Source: a virus
IMG/VR virus record: IMGVR_UViG_3300010396_000019
Span: 1 to 45,228 of that record
Direction: 5' to 3' (one strand)
Length of the DNA: 45,228 bases
Shown here: positions 9,037 to 15,766 of the stretch, in pieces
Numbering within the stretch: the first letter of the stretch is position 1
Layout: each line of letters starts with the position of its first letter
The notes under the pieces: generated by a model
What the model was told of the DNA's origin: nothing
Seen by the model: only the letters and a program-made list of their open reading frames with translations
Databases searched by the model: none
Translations under genes and position numbers: made by a program

Positions 9037-9713
9037 GAAAGAGACTCCCTCTTGTTTTTATAGCACTCACAATCGTTTCTCTTACAGTGGTGTCAACCAT
9101 TTGCTCGCGCGGGCAAGGGATCAATGGCGGCGTATCGCTATCGGCGACATCGCCCATCTCTCTGAGCGGGAATGCAATTACGTGCTCGTCATGCGTGACA
9201 AGTGCCACGGCAGCGGGCGGCGTCCTCAGCGGAACCTATCCCAATCCAGCCATAGCAGCGGGCGCGAATCTAGGGACACCGGGAACGCTTGTGCTCACCA
9301 ATGCAACCGGGCTTCCCGCACCGTCGGTCAACGCGGGCGCTCTTGCCAACGGCATGACCGCCACAACGCAAACAGGCGGATCAAACGATACCAATCTCGC
9401 CACGGACGCTTACGTGGACGCGCATTTCATCGCCAGCGGCACGTTCACGCTCGGTACAAGCGCGATTGCCTCCGGCGCGTGCGCAACGGTGGTAACGGCA
9501 ACGGCGACAGGCACAGCTACCACGGACGTGCTGAGCGTCGGATTCAACTCCGATCCCACGGCTGTAACTGGATACGGTGCGAGCGCGACCGGCGCGGTGC
9601 TTTCGATCTATCCCTACCCGACTGCGAATAACGCCAACGTGAAAGTCTGCAACTCGACCAGCGCGAGCATCACGCCCGGAGCCATGACGCTCAATTGGAA
9701 GGTCACACGATGA
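9033..9713 (+). CDS. Secreted tail-fibre-type protein
   Basis: This is a 226-residue protein with a hydrophobic N-terminal export signal (MRKRLPLVFIALTIVSLTVVS, then CSRGQG). A lipobox-like Cys at 24 makes a lipoprotein signal possible but not typical. Residues 60-72 carry GGVLSGTYPNPAIA, a motif that recurs in phage tail fibres and marks a fibre repeat. The rest is beta rich with two more Cys pairs (CSSC near 49-52). The start overlaps the stop of the spike by ATGA, and the end overlaps the next secreted gene in the same way, so all three are coupled. Confidence 0.7.
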   Translation: MRKRLPLVFIALTIVSLTVVSTICSRGQGINGGVSLSATSPISLSGNAITCSSCVTSATAAGGVLSGTYPNPAIAAGANLGTPGTLVLTNATGLPAPSVNAGALANGMTATTQTGGSNDTNLATDAYVDAHFIASGTFTLGTSAIASGACATVVTATATGTATTDVLSVGFNSDPTAVTGYGASATGAVLSIYPYPTANNANVKVCNSTSASITPGAMTLNWKVTR

Positions 9714-11095
9714 GACGCCTGCTGATTCTTCTCGCGTTGCTGGGCCTTGCGCTTCCGGCAAACGCCACAATCGCTATTGCGCACTCTAATCTTTCCACCA
9801 CGAGCACAACGATTAGCAGCACAACTTCTGGCGATGGCTTCGTCCTAATCGTCGGTTCGGCCAGCGCCGGGACAGCGGCCGCGATTACGGGTGGCGACTC
9901 CATGACGAAGTGGGGATGCCTGCCAACGTCCGTCTCATCGCAGCATCGCTGCCTGTTTTACATCAAGAGCGAGACATCGGGCGGTCACACGGCGTTTAGC
10001 TGTACGGGATGCGGAACAATCAATGCATATACATGGGCGGAAGTGAGCGGACAAGACACGACCACGTTTATCGACAAAGTTCTGCCGTGTTACGAGCCCG
10101 CGACTATTCCGTGGTCCTACGGCACGGACGGCACCCTCTCACAAAAATGCGTTTACAATCCCGGTTTCAGTTCCGAAGCGGTCCTGTTTGGCGCGGATGT
10201 AACTGGGACGTGCGCCAGCGCGGCAGGAACAGGCGCGACGTGGAGCACGAGCGTAGCATCTGGCGGCAATCCCGGTGGCAGCGCTATTTCCAGCGGATTC
10301 GGCCAGCTTACCTTTACTCCCGCTGTCGCTTCTTGCGGCGGCGGTAACGCCATCATGCTCGGCATCATCGGTGCGGGAGCTACGCAGAGTAGTACATGCG
10401 CGTGGGATATAGGTTATCACGACTACGGCGCGCAGATCACGACCGGCGCGAGCATGACGGTTGCTGCCAATTTCGAGCAAGCGAACAATTTGATTCTCAC
10501 AGCCGGATACGTTCTCGCGGGTGCAACGGGTGTTTCCGTGAGCGACGGTACGGATAGCTTCACGCAATCTTTTGCGGGAACGAGCGATGCGAGCACCGGA
10601 GAGGTGTTTCTGCACTACCTGCTTGGAAACACCGTAACAGGAGCACAAACAATAACCGCGACGATCACCGGATCGCACTCCAACGCGCAAATCGGTTACG
10701 CGGAGTTTATCCCGAGCGCCAAATGCACGATGGCGCATGACGCCGATTCGTCGGTTGGAACTGGCTCGGGAGCGACGGCAAACACGCCATCGATTACCGC
10801 GACAGCGGGTGCTTTGGAATGGATGTACACGGCAGCAGGTTCAGGCACGCACGTCAGTTTCACAAATTCGCCTTGGGTCTGCACGCAATTCAGGGGAGCA
10901 AGCGAGACGCTGGATTGCACCTACGTGAGCAGCCGCAACGCTTTCGGCTACGTCCTGAGCGCAAGCGGATCATCGACTGCAAACAATATGACGACGACGA
11001 CTGGACCTTGGCAGGCGGGCGCGAGTTCGTTCACGTTGATGCCGACTGGCGGCGGCAGTTCCATCGTCCCACAGGTATTCGTTCTTCGCCCATGA
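9710..11095 (+). CDS. Secreted beta-rich protein with signal peptide
   Basis: This is a 461-residue protein starting at an ATG that overlaps the previous stop (ATGA). Residues 1-19 form a clean signal peptide (MRRLLILLALLGLALPANA). The body is Ser/Thr/Gly rich with many strands and about fifteen cysteines, some in close pairs such as CTGCG. It looks like two similar jelly-roll domains (about 20-230 and 230-450), each containing a WAEVSG- or YAEFIPS-type strand. This suggests an internal duplication. It resembles adhesin or carbohydrate-binding modules of bacterial secreted proteins. Its role as tail fibre or as a host surface decoy cannot be settled. Confidence 0.65.
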   Translation: MRRLLILLALLGLALPANATIAIAHSNLSTTSTTISSTTSGDGFVLIVGSASAGTAAAITGGDSMTKWGCLPTSVSSQHRCLFYIKSETSGGHTAFSCTGCGTINAYTWAEVSGQDTTTFIDKVLPCYEPATIPWSYGTDGTLSQKCVYNPGFSSEAVLFGADVTGTCASAAGTGATWSTSVASGGNPGGSAISSGFGQLTFTPAVASCGGGNAIMLGIIGAGATQSSTCAWDIGYHDYGAQITTGASMTVAANFEQANNLILTAGYVLAGATGVSVSDGTDSFTQSFAGTSDASTGEVFLHYLLGNTVTGAQTITATITGSHSNAQIGYAEFIPSAKCTMAHDADSSVGTGSGATANTPSITATAGALEWMYTAAGSGTHVSFTNSPWVCTQFRGASETLDCTYVSSRNAFGYVLSASGSSTANNMTTTTGPWQAGASSFTLMPTGGGSSIVPQVFVLRP

Positions 11096-11298
11096 GATTC
11101 GCCCTCATCGCTCTTTTTCTGGCAGGTTGCGCAAAGCACATCGTAGCGACTCCGCCCGATCCTTGCGCGAATGTTCCGCCATGCTCGACACAACAGACGC
11201 CGAACGATCCTTGCTGCGTATGCGGGCCGGGAGCTTGTCAGAACGTACAGGGCGGTATAGGAGGCGGTCGCGTCATTGTCGTACCGGAAACGAATTAG
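11092..11298 (+). CDS. Small Cys/Pro-rich lipoprotein (spanin-like candidate)
   Basis: This 68-residue protein is too short to stand out. It begins with MRFALIALFLAGC, a canonical lipobox (LAGC at 10-13), so the mature protein would be a 56-residue lipoprotein with a Pro-rich start and seven more cysteines, including CCVCGPGAC. Small Pro-rich lipoproteins in lysis regions are often outer-membrane spanin subunits (Rz1 type), and the lysis genes follow. The heavy cysteine content is not typical of Rz1. The start overlaps the previous gene by ATGA. Confidence 0.6.
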   Translation: MRFALIALFLAGCAKHIVATPPDPCANVPPCSTQQTPNDPCCVCGPGACQNVQGGIGGGRVIVVPETN

Positions 11299-11506
11299 TG
11301 AGTGCGAGAAGGCGCGAATCCTCGCACTGCATCGGCAAAGTTTAAGTTACACGCTCATCGCAGAACGATTGAAGCTCAGCCGGGATGCCATTCAGAAATT
11401 CATGCAGAGAGAGAGGAAAAAAGGGAATGCGAAAGCCTATACGATTTTTTGCCCAGCTTATTGCATCGATGGGATTGACAGGTCTGCGTACCGCGCGCGC
11501 GGGTAG
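11276..11506 (+). CDS. Helix-turn-helix DNA-binding protein
   Basis: A 76-residue frame starts with TTG at 11276 inside the end of the lipoprotein gene. Residues 7-48 (from ISECEKARILALH to AIQKFMQRERKK) form a trihelical domain like the DNA-binding part of resolvases and transposases (helix, turn SLSYTLIAERL, recognition helix LSRDAIQKF). The tail after about 52 overlaps the next gene in another frame and looks random. The true protein may therefore be effectively just the domain. Ribosome site is weak. A role in late gene regulation is only a guess. Confidence 0.5.
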   Translation: MSYRKRISECEKARILALHRQSLSYTLIAERLKLSRDAIQKFMQRERKKGNAKAYTIFCPAYCIDGIDRSAYRARG

Positions 11507-11864
11507 GCTGCTTCTATTCGCTGTAATCGCGCTGCTTCTTTTCTGGCCCAGCTTTGGCGTCCACGCGCAAGGCGGGCATTCCATCACGCTTTCATGGACC
11601 AATCCCACAAGCGGCACTCCGGCGACGTCGGTGGACGTCTTTCGCGGCACCGCGGCCGGCGCGGAATCGGCTACGCCAGTCGCCAACGTAGCATCGCCCG
11701 GAACTTCCTACGTGGACACGAACGGCGTTGCGGGCGTGACGTACTTTTATGTGGTGAAAGAGAAAAACCAGTTTGGATCGTCTGCGGCTTCCAATGAGGT
11801 GAGCGCAACGTTTCTCGGGGACCCTCCACAGGCGGCGGCCTCGCTGGGTGCCGTCGCTAAATGA
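11427..11864 (+). CDS. Secreted fibronectin type III domain protein
   Basis: This is a 145-residue protein. An AAAAAAGGGA stretch lies right before the ATG at 11427. Residues 25-48 form a long export signal after a basic stretch (RTARAGRLLLFAVIALLLF...HAQ). The mature part (about 50-135) is one FN3 domain: it has the strand SITLSWTNP, the YVDTNGVAGVTYFYVV core and the closing SNEVSATF strand. Such domains mediate sugar or surface binding in phage tails and secreted enzymes. It is the last of the run of exported products and overlaps the next gene by ATGA. Confidence 0.7.
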   Translation: MRKPIRFFAQLIASMGLTGLRTARAGRLLLFAVIALLLFWPSFGVHAQGGHSITLSWTNPTSGTPATSVDVFRGTAAGAESATPVANVASPGTSYVDTNGVAGVTYFYVVKEKNQFGSSAASNEVSATFLGDPPQAAASLGAVAK

Positions 11865-12034
11865 AGTGCAAGGATTGCGGCGCAGACGCGAACCATGAGG
11901 CAAACGGCGACCCTCTCTGCTGCAAATGCTTTCAGGGCGTAGTCGAGCGCACCGTAAATCTGGTAGCGCGGATGCGGAAGCGTCTGCGGGATGTGGCGGA
12001 ATTAGTGAAGTCGATTCAATCGAGCATTCGCTAG
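11861..12034 (+). CDS. Small zinc-ribbon protein
   Basis: This is a 57-residue protein starting at an ATGA overlap. CKDCG (3-7) and CCKC (20-23) form a four-cysteine zinc knuckle. A basic amphipathic helix follows (RTVNLVARMRKRLRDVAELVKS). The layout suggests a small DNA, RNA or protein-binding adaptor. No family name can be given. It opens the lysis block. Confidence 0.6.
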   Translation: MKCKDCGADANHEANGDPLCCKCFQGVVERTVNLVARMRKRLRDVAELVKSIQSSIR

Positions 12035-12046
12035 GAGAACCTGAAA

Positions 12047-12187
12047 ATGAAAAGCTGGAAAACGACGTTGGCAGGACTGGGCGGCGCGATCGCGGTCGCC
12101 CTGCAAGGCACGGATTGGAAGCACATCCTCGTGGCGGTCGCAGTAGCCGCTTTGGGATTTTTTAGCAAAGACCATAGCGCAGCTTAG
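12047..12187 (+). CDS. Small holin-like membrane protein
   Basis: This is a 46-residue protein preceded by AGGAG nine bases upstream. It begins with a basic MKSWK and has a Gly/Ala helix (TLAGLGGAIAVAL) and a second hydrophobic helix (ILVAVAVAALGFF), ending in KDH. Two short membrane segments with this motif style occur in small phage membrane proteins next to lysis genes. A pore-forming holin is the likely role, from position before the hydrolase. Direct evidence is lacking. Confidence 0.6.
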   Translation: MKSWKTTLAGLGGAIAVALQGTDWKHILVAVAVAALGFFSKDHSAA

Positions 12188-12203
12188 GAAGGGAACCCGG
12201 CCC

Positions 12204-12422
12204 ATGATCGAAGGCTCGCAGATGACCGTTTCGTATGATTCGCTGTTCCATTGCGCGGACCTGCTCGTGCAATCTGCCGTTGCTATCGCGGTCATTCCAG
12301 CCGCCCTCAAAGTCTCGCGCGTCATGAAGTACTTTCCGCCGCACCGGCACACCAACGGGAATATCGAATACTCGCCCGATTTTGAGCCGGGGAAGATGGA
12401 AACGCTGAAGGTCAAACCATGA
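12204..12422 (+). CDS. Single-span membrane protein of the lysis block
   Basis: This is a 72-residue protein with one hydrophobic helix at about 20-37 (LLVQSAVAIAVIPAAL). A basic stop-transfer follows, then a soluble tail with PPHRHTNGNIEYSPDF. The gene lies next to the holin-like gene and overlaps the next by ATGA. It may be a second holin, an antiholin or an inner-membrane spanin. No choice can be made from sequence alone. Confidence 0.6.
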   Translation: MIEGSQMTVSYDSLFHCADLLVQSAVAIAVIPAALKVSRVMKYFPPHRHTNGNIEYSPDFEPGKMETLKVKP

Positions 12423-12640
12423 CCCTTATCGCCCTACCCATCAGTGCAGAGGACCGCGGCCTCGGCTTGGTTGCGCACTACAGGCGGGACGATGCGCCGC
12501 CCGAGAAGCCGGTTAGGCGCTGCGCGGTTTGCGGCACACGATTGGATCAGGATCAGCGCGGAAGGCATTGCACGGCCCATCAGTACCACGCGAGCGGAGA
12601 CGGTTATCAAGTGACGATGGCAAGGATCAAGCCGTGGTGA
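12419..12640 (+). CDS. Small zinc-binding protein
   Basis: This is a 73-residue protein. CAVCG (35-39) and the later HCTAH (49-53) are likely zinc ligands within a short ribbon. The N-terminus is acidic and the C-terminus basic. It is coupled by ATGA upstream and by GTGA to the hydrolase downstream. Function unknown. Confidence 0.55.
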   Translation: MTLIALPISAEDRGLGLVAHYRRDDAPPEKPVRRCAVCGTRLDQDQRGRHCTAHQYHASGDGYQVTMARIKPW

Positions 12641-13044
12641 ATCCATTTTCGCCTGCAGTCCTGCAACTTGCGAAAGCAATCTCTGTCGCCGAGGGCTTCG
12701 GTGTCGAGGGATCCATCCCGACACGTGCCAACAACCCAGGCGACCTCACGGGCGCGGACGGAGGCGGCTTCGTCACGCGCGGCACTGCGAACGCCGAGGG
12801 CGTACTGATCTTTTTGAAGCTCGAGGACGGCTGGCAAGCATTGCATGTGAAAGTCGAGCGCATGCTGGCCGGGAAATCCGCGATCTACCACCTAACCGAC
12901 ACGCTAGAAGACCTCGCACGCAAGTATACAGGCGGGGATAACCCGGACGCCTGGGCCAAGAACGTAGCGACCTATTTGGGAGTCGAGACAAGCACGACTT
13001 TGCAGCAAATCAAAGACGCGGCACAGCCGCAAGGAGAAAAGTGA
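12637..13044 (+). CDS. Endolysin-like, putative peptidoglycan hydrolase
   Basis: This is a 135-residue protein read from GTG at 12637 (GTGA overlap; GTG at 12634 is also possible). The segment with AISVAEGFGVEGSIPTRANN at about 11-30, the DGWQALHVKVERML helix and the YTGGDNPDAWAKNVATYLG ending resemble lysozyme-superfamily or transglycosylase-like phage proteins. E17 in the AEGFG helix is the natural candidate for the catalytic acid. It sits downstream of membrane proteins in the lysis block. Family assignment is from general similarity of motif order, so it is tentative. An alternative is a virion-associated muralytic protein. Confidence 0.6.
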   Translation: MNPFSPAVLQLAKAISVAEGFGVEGSIPTRANNPGDLTGADGGGFVTRGTANAEGVLIFLKLEDGWQALHVKVERMLAGKSAIYHLTDTLEDLARKYTGGDNPDAWAKNVATYLGVETSTTLQQIKDAAQPQGEK

Positions 13045-13045
13045 A

Positions 13046-13288
13046 ATGGATTCAGCACCAGAAACACTAACGGCCAGCCAGGACGTAGAACTCGAAAATT
13101 GGTTCAGCTACCACTCACCGACGCCAGACCAGCTCCCGCTCTATACCGAGTTGCGCGCGGCGGCAAAGAATTTCGCCTACTCAGTCAAGGCGTGCGTTCC
13201 ACCTTGTGCGGACCGTTCCGCTGCGCTGCGAAAAATTCGTGAAGCTGTAATGACCGCAAATGCCGCCATCGCGTGCGGCGGAAAGTAA
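13046..13288 (+). CDS. acb2: Acb2-type anti-CBASS cyclic-nucleotide sponge
   Basis: This is an 80-residue protein. It has the hallmark order of the Acb2/Tad1 hairpin family (DUF7681): NWFSYHSPTPDQLPLYTELR at 18-37, a helix with AAAKNFAYSV, a PPCADRSAAL turn and the ending REAVMTANAAIA. Acb2 proteins bind cyclic di- and trinucleotides made by CBASS enzymes and keep them from activating effectors. The family is established in phages; this assignment rests on motif recognition by eye. The gene is preceded by GGAGAA, sits one base after the hydrolase stop, and lies in a late lysis block rather than in the early region. Confidence 0.8.
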   Translation: MDSAPETLTASQDVELENWFSYHSPTPDQLPLYTELRAAAKNFAYSVKACVPPCADRSAALRKIREAVMTANAAIACGGK

Positions 13289-13302
13289 AAAGGAGAAATA
13301 CA

Positions 13303-13608
13303 ATGGAAGCCATATTCGCAGCAATTCTCAAGTGGGCGCCGGCCATCGTGGAAGCTATTCCGGGCCTCGTAACCAGCATCGAAGGGCTCTGGTCGCCCGT
13401 GCCCAAGTCGGGCAGTCAGAAGTGGATTGCGGTCGAACAGGCGCTTTCGCAGTCGATTTCGCTGGCGTCTTCCGAGATCGCGCAGCTTGCGCCGGCGGGC
13501 ACCAAGGCCGAGACAATCTCTACCGCCCTAGCCGTATTCAGCAAGGACGTGAACGACGCCTTCGTCAAGCTGGCAAACGATGTCGGCCTGTTCACGCATT
13601 CAAGCTAA
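13303..13608 (+). CDS. Hypothetical amphipathic protein of the lysis block
   Basis: This is a 101-residue protein with AAGGAG spaced well before ATG 13303. The first 25 residues form an amphipathic to hydrophobic helix (MEAIFAAILKWAPAIVEAIPGLVTS). The rest is a helical, Ala/Ser-rich domain. The N-terminal helix could be membrane-associated. Its stop overlaps the ATG of the next gene. No known family is recognised. Confidence 0.6.
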   Translation: MEAIFAAILKWAPAIVEAIPGLVTSIEGLWSPVPKSGSQKWIAVEQALSQSISLASSEIAQLAPAGTKAETISTALAVFSKDVNDAFVKLANDVGLFTHSS

Positions 13609-14000
13609 TGGGCGACGGAATCGAGGGATTGGTCGACAAGATCGCAGACTCGAGCCTGCAAAAGAGCATCGACCGCGACAACGCTAGCGACCCTGTAACC
13701 CCTCTCACCCCGCAGCAGACGGCAGAGGCGGAAGCTCGAGCAGCGAAGGAAGGCTACATTCACCGGACATTGGTAGGCTTAGATCAATTTGCCAATGTCC
13801 TCTTTGGCGGCAGTCCAGACATGACGATCAGTAGCCGTCTAGGAATTGCCGCGCTCAAGGGAAAATGGTGGGGGAAAGCTGGCTCGAAGTTCCTAAATCT
13901 CTTCCAAAGACAGCATTCTCCAAAAGCCGCCGCAGGAGATGTGGAGCGGTCAGAATCAGTAAAAGATTCTATTGATCACTCTGGTATAATAAGCCAATAG
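13608..14000 (+). CDS. Conserved phage protein of unknown function
   Basis: This is a 130-residue protein starting at an ATG that overlaps the preceding TAA. Residues 62-112 hold a signature DQFANVLFGGSPDMTISSR followed by GIAALKGKWWGKAG. I associate it with conserved uncharacterised proteins of many Gram-negative phages. The N-terminus is helical and polar. The last codons contain a perfect extended -10 promoter for the next block. The role is unknown; co-location suggests lysis or host takeover. Confidence 0.65.
   Translation: MGDGIEGLVDKIADSSLQKSIDRDNASDPVTPLTPQQTAEAEARAAKEGYIHRTLVGLDQFANVLFGGSPDMTISSRLGIAALKGKWWGKAGSKFLNLFQRQHSPKAAAGDVERSESVKDSIDHSGIISQ
13982..13990 (+). promoter_or_regulatory. 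Extended -10 promoter before the HNH island
   Basis: TGGTATAAT is a perfect extended -10 element (TGnTATAAT). No good -35 is seen, as is usual for this class. The predicted start of transcription near 13997 lies at the end of the upstream gene and just ahead of the small frame at 14005. Confidence 0.5.
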
Positions 14001-14004
14001 GATA

Positions 14005-14175
14005 ATGCGCCACGATCTATCAGGACTTCAATTCGGAAGGCTCCGCGCTGAATGGCCAGCCGAGTTGCGGCTGTCTCCTGAGGAGTCCCGAAATAAAAAG
14101 AAGACCAATGATCAAAAATGGGGAATGCCACATTCCGCTAGGTCGGGGGTTAACGGCAGTCGTAGATGTAGATAG
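14005..14175 (+). CDS. Small frame with HNH-associated N-terminal motif
   Basis: This is a 56-residue frame whose first 12 residues are MRHDLSGLQFGR. That resembles the DLTGQRFGRL opening found at the N-terminus of many phage HNH proteins. AGGA lies just before the ATG, which sits a few bases after a predicted transcription start. The second half overlaps the homing endonuclease start in another frame and looks random after about residue 35. It may be the remains of a gene interrupted by the endonuclease. Confidence 0.35.
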   Translation: MRHDLSGLQFGRLRAEWPAELRLSPEESRNKKKTNDQKWGMPHSARSGVNGSRRCR

Positions 14176-14668
14176 ATTTGAGGAAGTCTCCCGTTGCAAC
14201 TGGACACATGCACGCTGCGGCAAAAATCACATATATGCGATGCGACGTGGACCGGACGGCAAGGGGATATACCTACACCGGCTGATATGCGGAGCTAATA
14301 AGGGGCAAGTCGTAGATCATATAAACGGCGATACCCTTGATAACAGAGCCTCAAATCTCCGCATATGCTCACATGCAGAAAACGCTCGCAATCAGAATAG
14401 ACAGCAGAGAAATAAGAGTGGCTTTAAGGGCGTTAGTTGGATTCACCGGGATCAACGATGGATGGCCTCGATTCGAACGAACGGGAAAACTACCAATCTG
14501 GGAACATTTATGTCGCCACAGGAAGCAGCAGTTGCTTATGACCGCGCGGCATCTGCGCTTTTTGGTGAATTTGCAAACATAAACTTCCGTAGACCTGCCC
14601 AACTCAGCGTATCGCCGCCGGAGGAAGACGCCGAAATGTCCGCCAAGGCAACCGATGGGCCTAATTGA
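14108..14668 (+). CDS. HNH homing endonuclease with AP2 domain
   Basis: This is a 186-residue protein. An N-terminal strand-rich part (IPLGRGLTAVVD) leads to an HNH core with H57, D70-H71 and N73-G-D, and N79 and N83 following. An AP2-type DNA-binding domain occupies about 105-160 (GFKGVSW, RWMASIR, LGTFMSPQEAAVAYDRAA). This domain pair is the standard free-standing homing endonuclease of phages. No intron boundary was found around it. The gene overlaps its neighbours in other frames, as if it had been inserted into a formerly continuous small-gene region. Confidence 0.85.
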   Translation: MIKNGECHIPLGRGLTAVVDVDRFEEVSRCNWTHARCGKNHIYAMRRGPDGKGIYLHRLICGANKGQVVDHINGDTLDNRASNLRICSHAENARNQNRQQRNKSGFKGVSWIHRDQRWMASIRTNGKTTNLGTFMSPQEAAVAYDRAASALFGEFANINFRRPAQLSVSPPEEDAEMSAKATDGPN

Positions 14669-14828
14669 CATCAACCCGCTCACCAAAGAGGAGCGCGCCC
14701 AGATAGGCAGAATCCTCGCGCACACCGACAAGATAGCGGCCAATGTGGAGTGGCTTACGGGCTGCTGGGTGGCTCTGCACCAGAAGATTCTAGGGCGCTG
14801 GCTGAAACTGCCCGCTCCGCCTGCCTAA
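14655..14828 (+). CDS. Small helical hypothetical protein
   Basis: This is a 57-residue protein read from ATG 14655 with AAGG upstream, overlapping the end of the endonuclease gene by 14 bases. The sequence is a convincing amphipathic helix pair (KEERAQIGRILAHTDKIAAN and WVALHQKILGRWLKLP). No family recognised. Confidence 0.5.
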   Translation: MGLIDINPLTKEERAQIGRILAHTDKIAANVEWLTGCWVALHQKILGRWLKLPAPPA

Positions 14829-14945
14829 CACGACTCCGTTCGCGGAGCATCCGCACTGGGGAGGCCTGGTTCTCGAAGGGGGCTGGGCCTCGCGGGTGCC
14901 TGGATTTCCACAGAGTGAAATCTGCTATCCCGAGCTATTTTCCGC
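14829..14945. other. Gap between the late block and the early promoter
   Basis: No convincing gene. It holds an inverted repeat with arms GAGGCC at 14861-14866 and GGCCTC at 14886-14891. The stem extends inward by wobble pairs. No T-run follows, so it is only a weak terminator candidate for the late transcript. Confidence 0.4.
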
Positions 14946-14973
14946 TTGACAGGTAATTATCTTCTGCTATCAT
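14946..14973 (+). promoter_or_regulatory. Strong sigma-70-like early promoter
   Basis: TTGACA at 14946-14951 and TATCAT at 14968-14973 are 16 bases apart. The predicted start is at or next to the GTG at 14981, seven bases past the -10, so the regulator transcript would be leaderless. This is the best promoter in the window. Confidence 0.7.
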
Positions 14974-14980
14974 TTTCTTC

Positions 14981-15160
14981 GTGGCAAGTACCCCTACAAA
15001 CGAAATGAAGATCCGGGAAGCACAGCTAAATATCCGGCTCACCCAAGAAGAAGACCGCAAGTTCAGGAAGCTCGCCGAGTCTAAGCATATGAAACTAAGC
15101 GAGTTCGTGCGGTTAATGCTTCATCGGGAAGCCGACGCAGAGAACGGGAAGGCGGCCTAG
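14981..15160 (+). CDS. Ribbon-helix-helix transcription regulator
   Basis: This is a 59-residue protein with Arc/MetJ-type layout. A short strand (AQLNIRLTQEE) is followed by helix A (DRKFRKLAESKH) and helix B after MKLSEF (VRLMLHREAD). The strand LNIRL would form the DNA-contacting ribbon in a dimer. Start GTG 14981 is favoured because the promoter places the transcript start there; ATG 15005 would give 51 residues and still keep the domain. It stands at the head of the early region and is likely a repressor of its own or nearby promoters. Confidence 0.7.
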   Translation: MASTPTNEMKIREAQLNIRLTQEEDRKFRKLAESKHMKLSEFVRLMLHREADAENGKAA

Positions 15161-15289
15161 CGTGAGCCTGGTCAATGACATGCGATTTGTCGGCCAAAAT
15201 CCACTTCCTCTAATGAATAAAGTGTTATTATTGAGTAAGTTACACACCCCTAGCATCGAGATAAACTCCTCACAAATTCCGCCACCTCT
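15161..15289. other. Convergent intergenic gap
   Basis: This 129-bp gap lies between the regulator (plus) and the minus-strand gene. It is locally AT rich (near 15210-15240). I see no perfect hairpin with a T-run. A short shared termination zone is likely but not visible. Confidence 0.3.
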
Positions 15290-15610
15290 TCAACGCTGCT
15301 TCGATGCGCGACGCAGCGAGCGCCAGTGCGCGAAATACGGCTCCATATCTACGGGGGTGAACGTCTTTGCATTGGAGTTACCTTTCTTTTCTGCGAGCAC
15401 GACCATCTCTTCGCCGTGTTCAAGGAACCATTCCAGTTGTTCTACCGTTGCGCGTGCGTTTATCCAGCGTCCTTGCGTTTCGCGCATCTTGGCTGTGAGG
15501 AGTCGTAAATCCTCATACAAGGCTGCGGAATCGCTCAGTGCTTTGCGGTGCAGATCTTTCAGTGATTCGCGGGATTGCTCAAATAGGAATTGCGGAGATA
15601 GATCGATCAC
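15290..15610 (-). CDS. Minus-strand helical hypothetical protein
   Basis: This is a 106-residue protein from GTG 15610. It is strongly helical with balanced charge (FLFEQSRESLKDLHRKAL, LYEDLRLLTAKMRETQ, WFLEHGEEMVVLAEK), which makes it far more protein-like than the opposing plus frame. No family recognised. It is divergent from the alanine-repeat gene and convergent with the ribbon-helix-helix gene, a layout typical of accessory genes or of a regulatory switch. The ribosome site (AAAAGG) is moderate. Confidence 0.6.
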   Translation of the reverse strand: MIDLSPQFLFEQSRESLKDLHRKALSDSAALYEDLRLLTAKMRETQGRWINARATVEQLEWFLEHGEEMVVLAEKKGNSNAKTFTPVDMEPYFAHWRSLRRASKQR

Positions 15611-15766
15611 GACTGGGCCTTTTACTGCGGGTCAGCCCATAGCACGGAAAACAGGTTTCGCAGTCGGTAATTGTTTTTTGCTCGGCAGTGCAAGCACGTC
15701 GTAAGGAGCCCTAAGGCAAAACTGGTAGTCGGCACACGCGCAGGGAGAACTGCGTCTGGAGGAAAT

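Noticed and set aside
9014-9631. 205-codon frame rich in Arg, His and Ser
   Set aside because: Out-of-frame shadow of the secreted fibre gene at 9033.
10139-10738. 199-codon minus-strand frame
   Set aside because: Shadow of the beta-rich exported gene at 9710; very high Arg/Ala/Cys content and no ribosome site.
14981-15610. A complete lysogeny switch
   Set aside because: The RHH gene and a convergent minus gene with promoter invite this reading, but no integrase, excisionase or attachment core was found, and the minus product has no DNA-binding motif.
15162-15704. 180-codon plus-strand frame, Ser-rich
   Set aside because: It is the reverse of the better minus-strand gene 15290-15610; the composition (Ser, Arg and Cys in excess) is typical of an antisense shadow.
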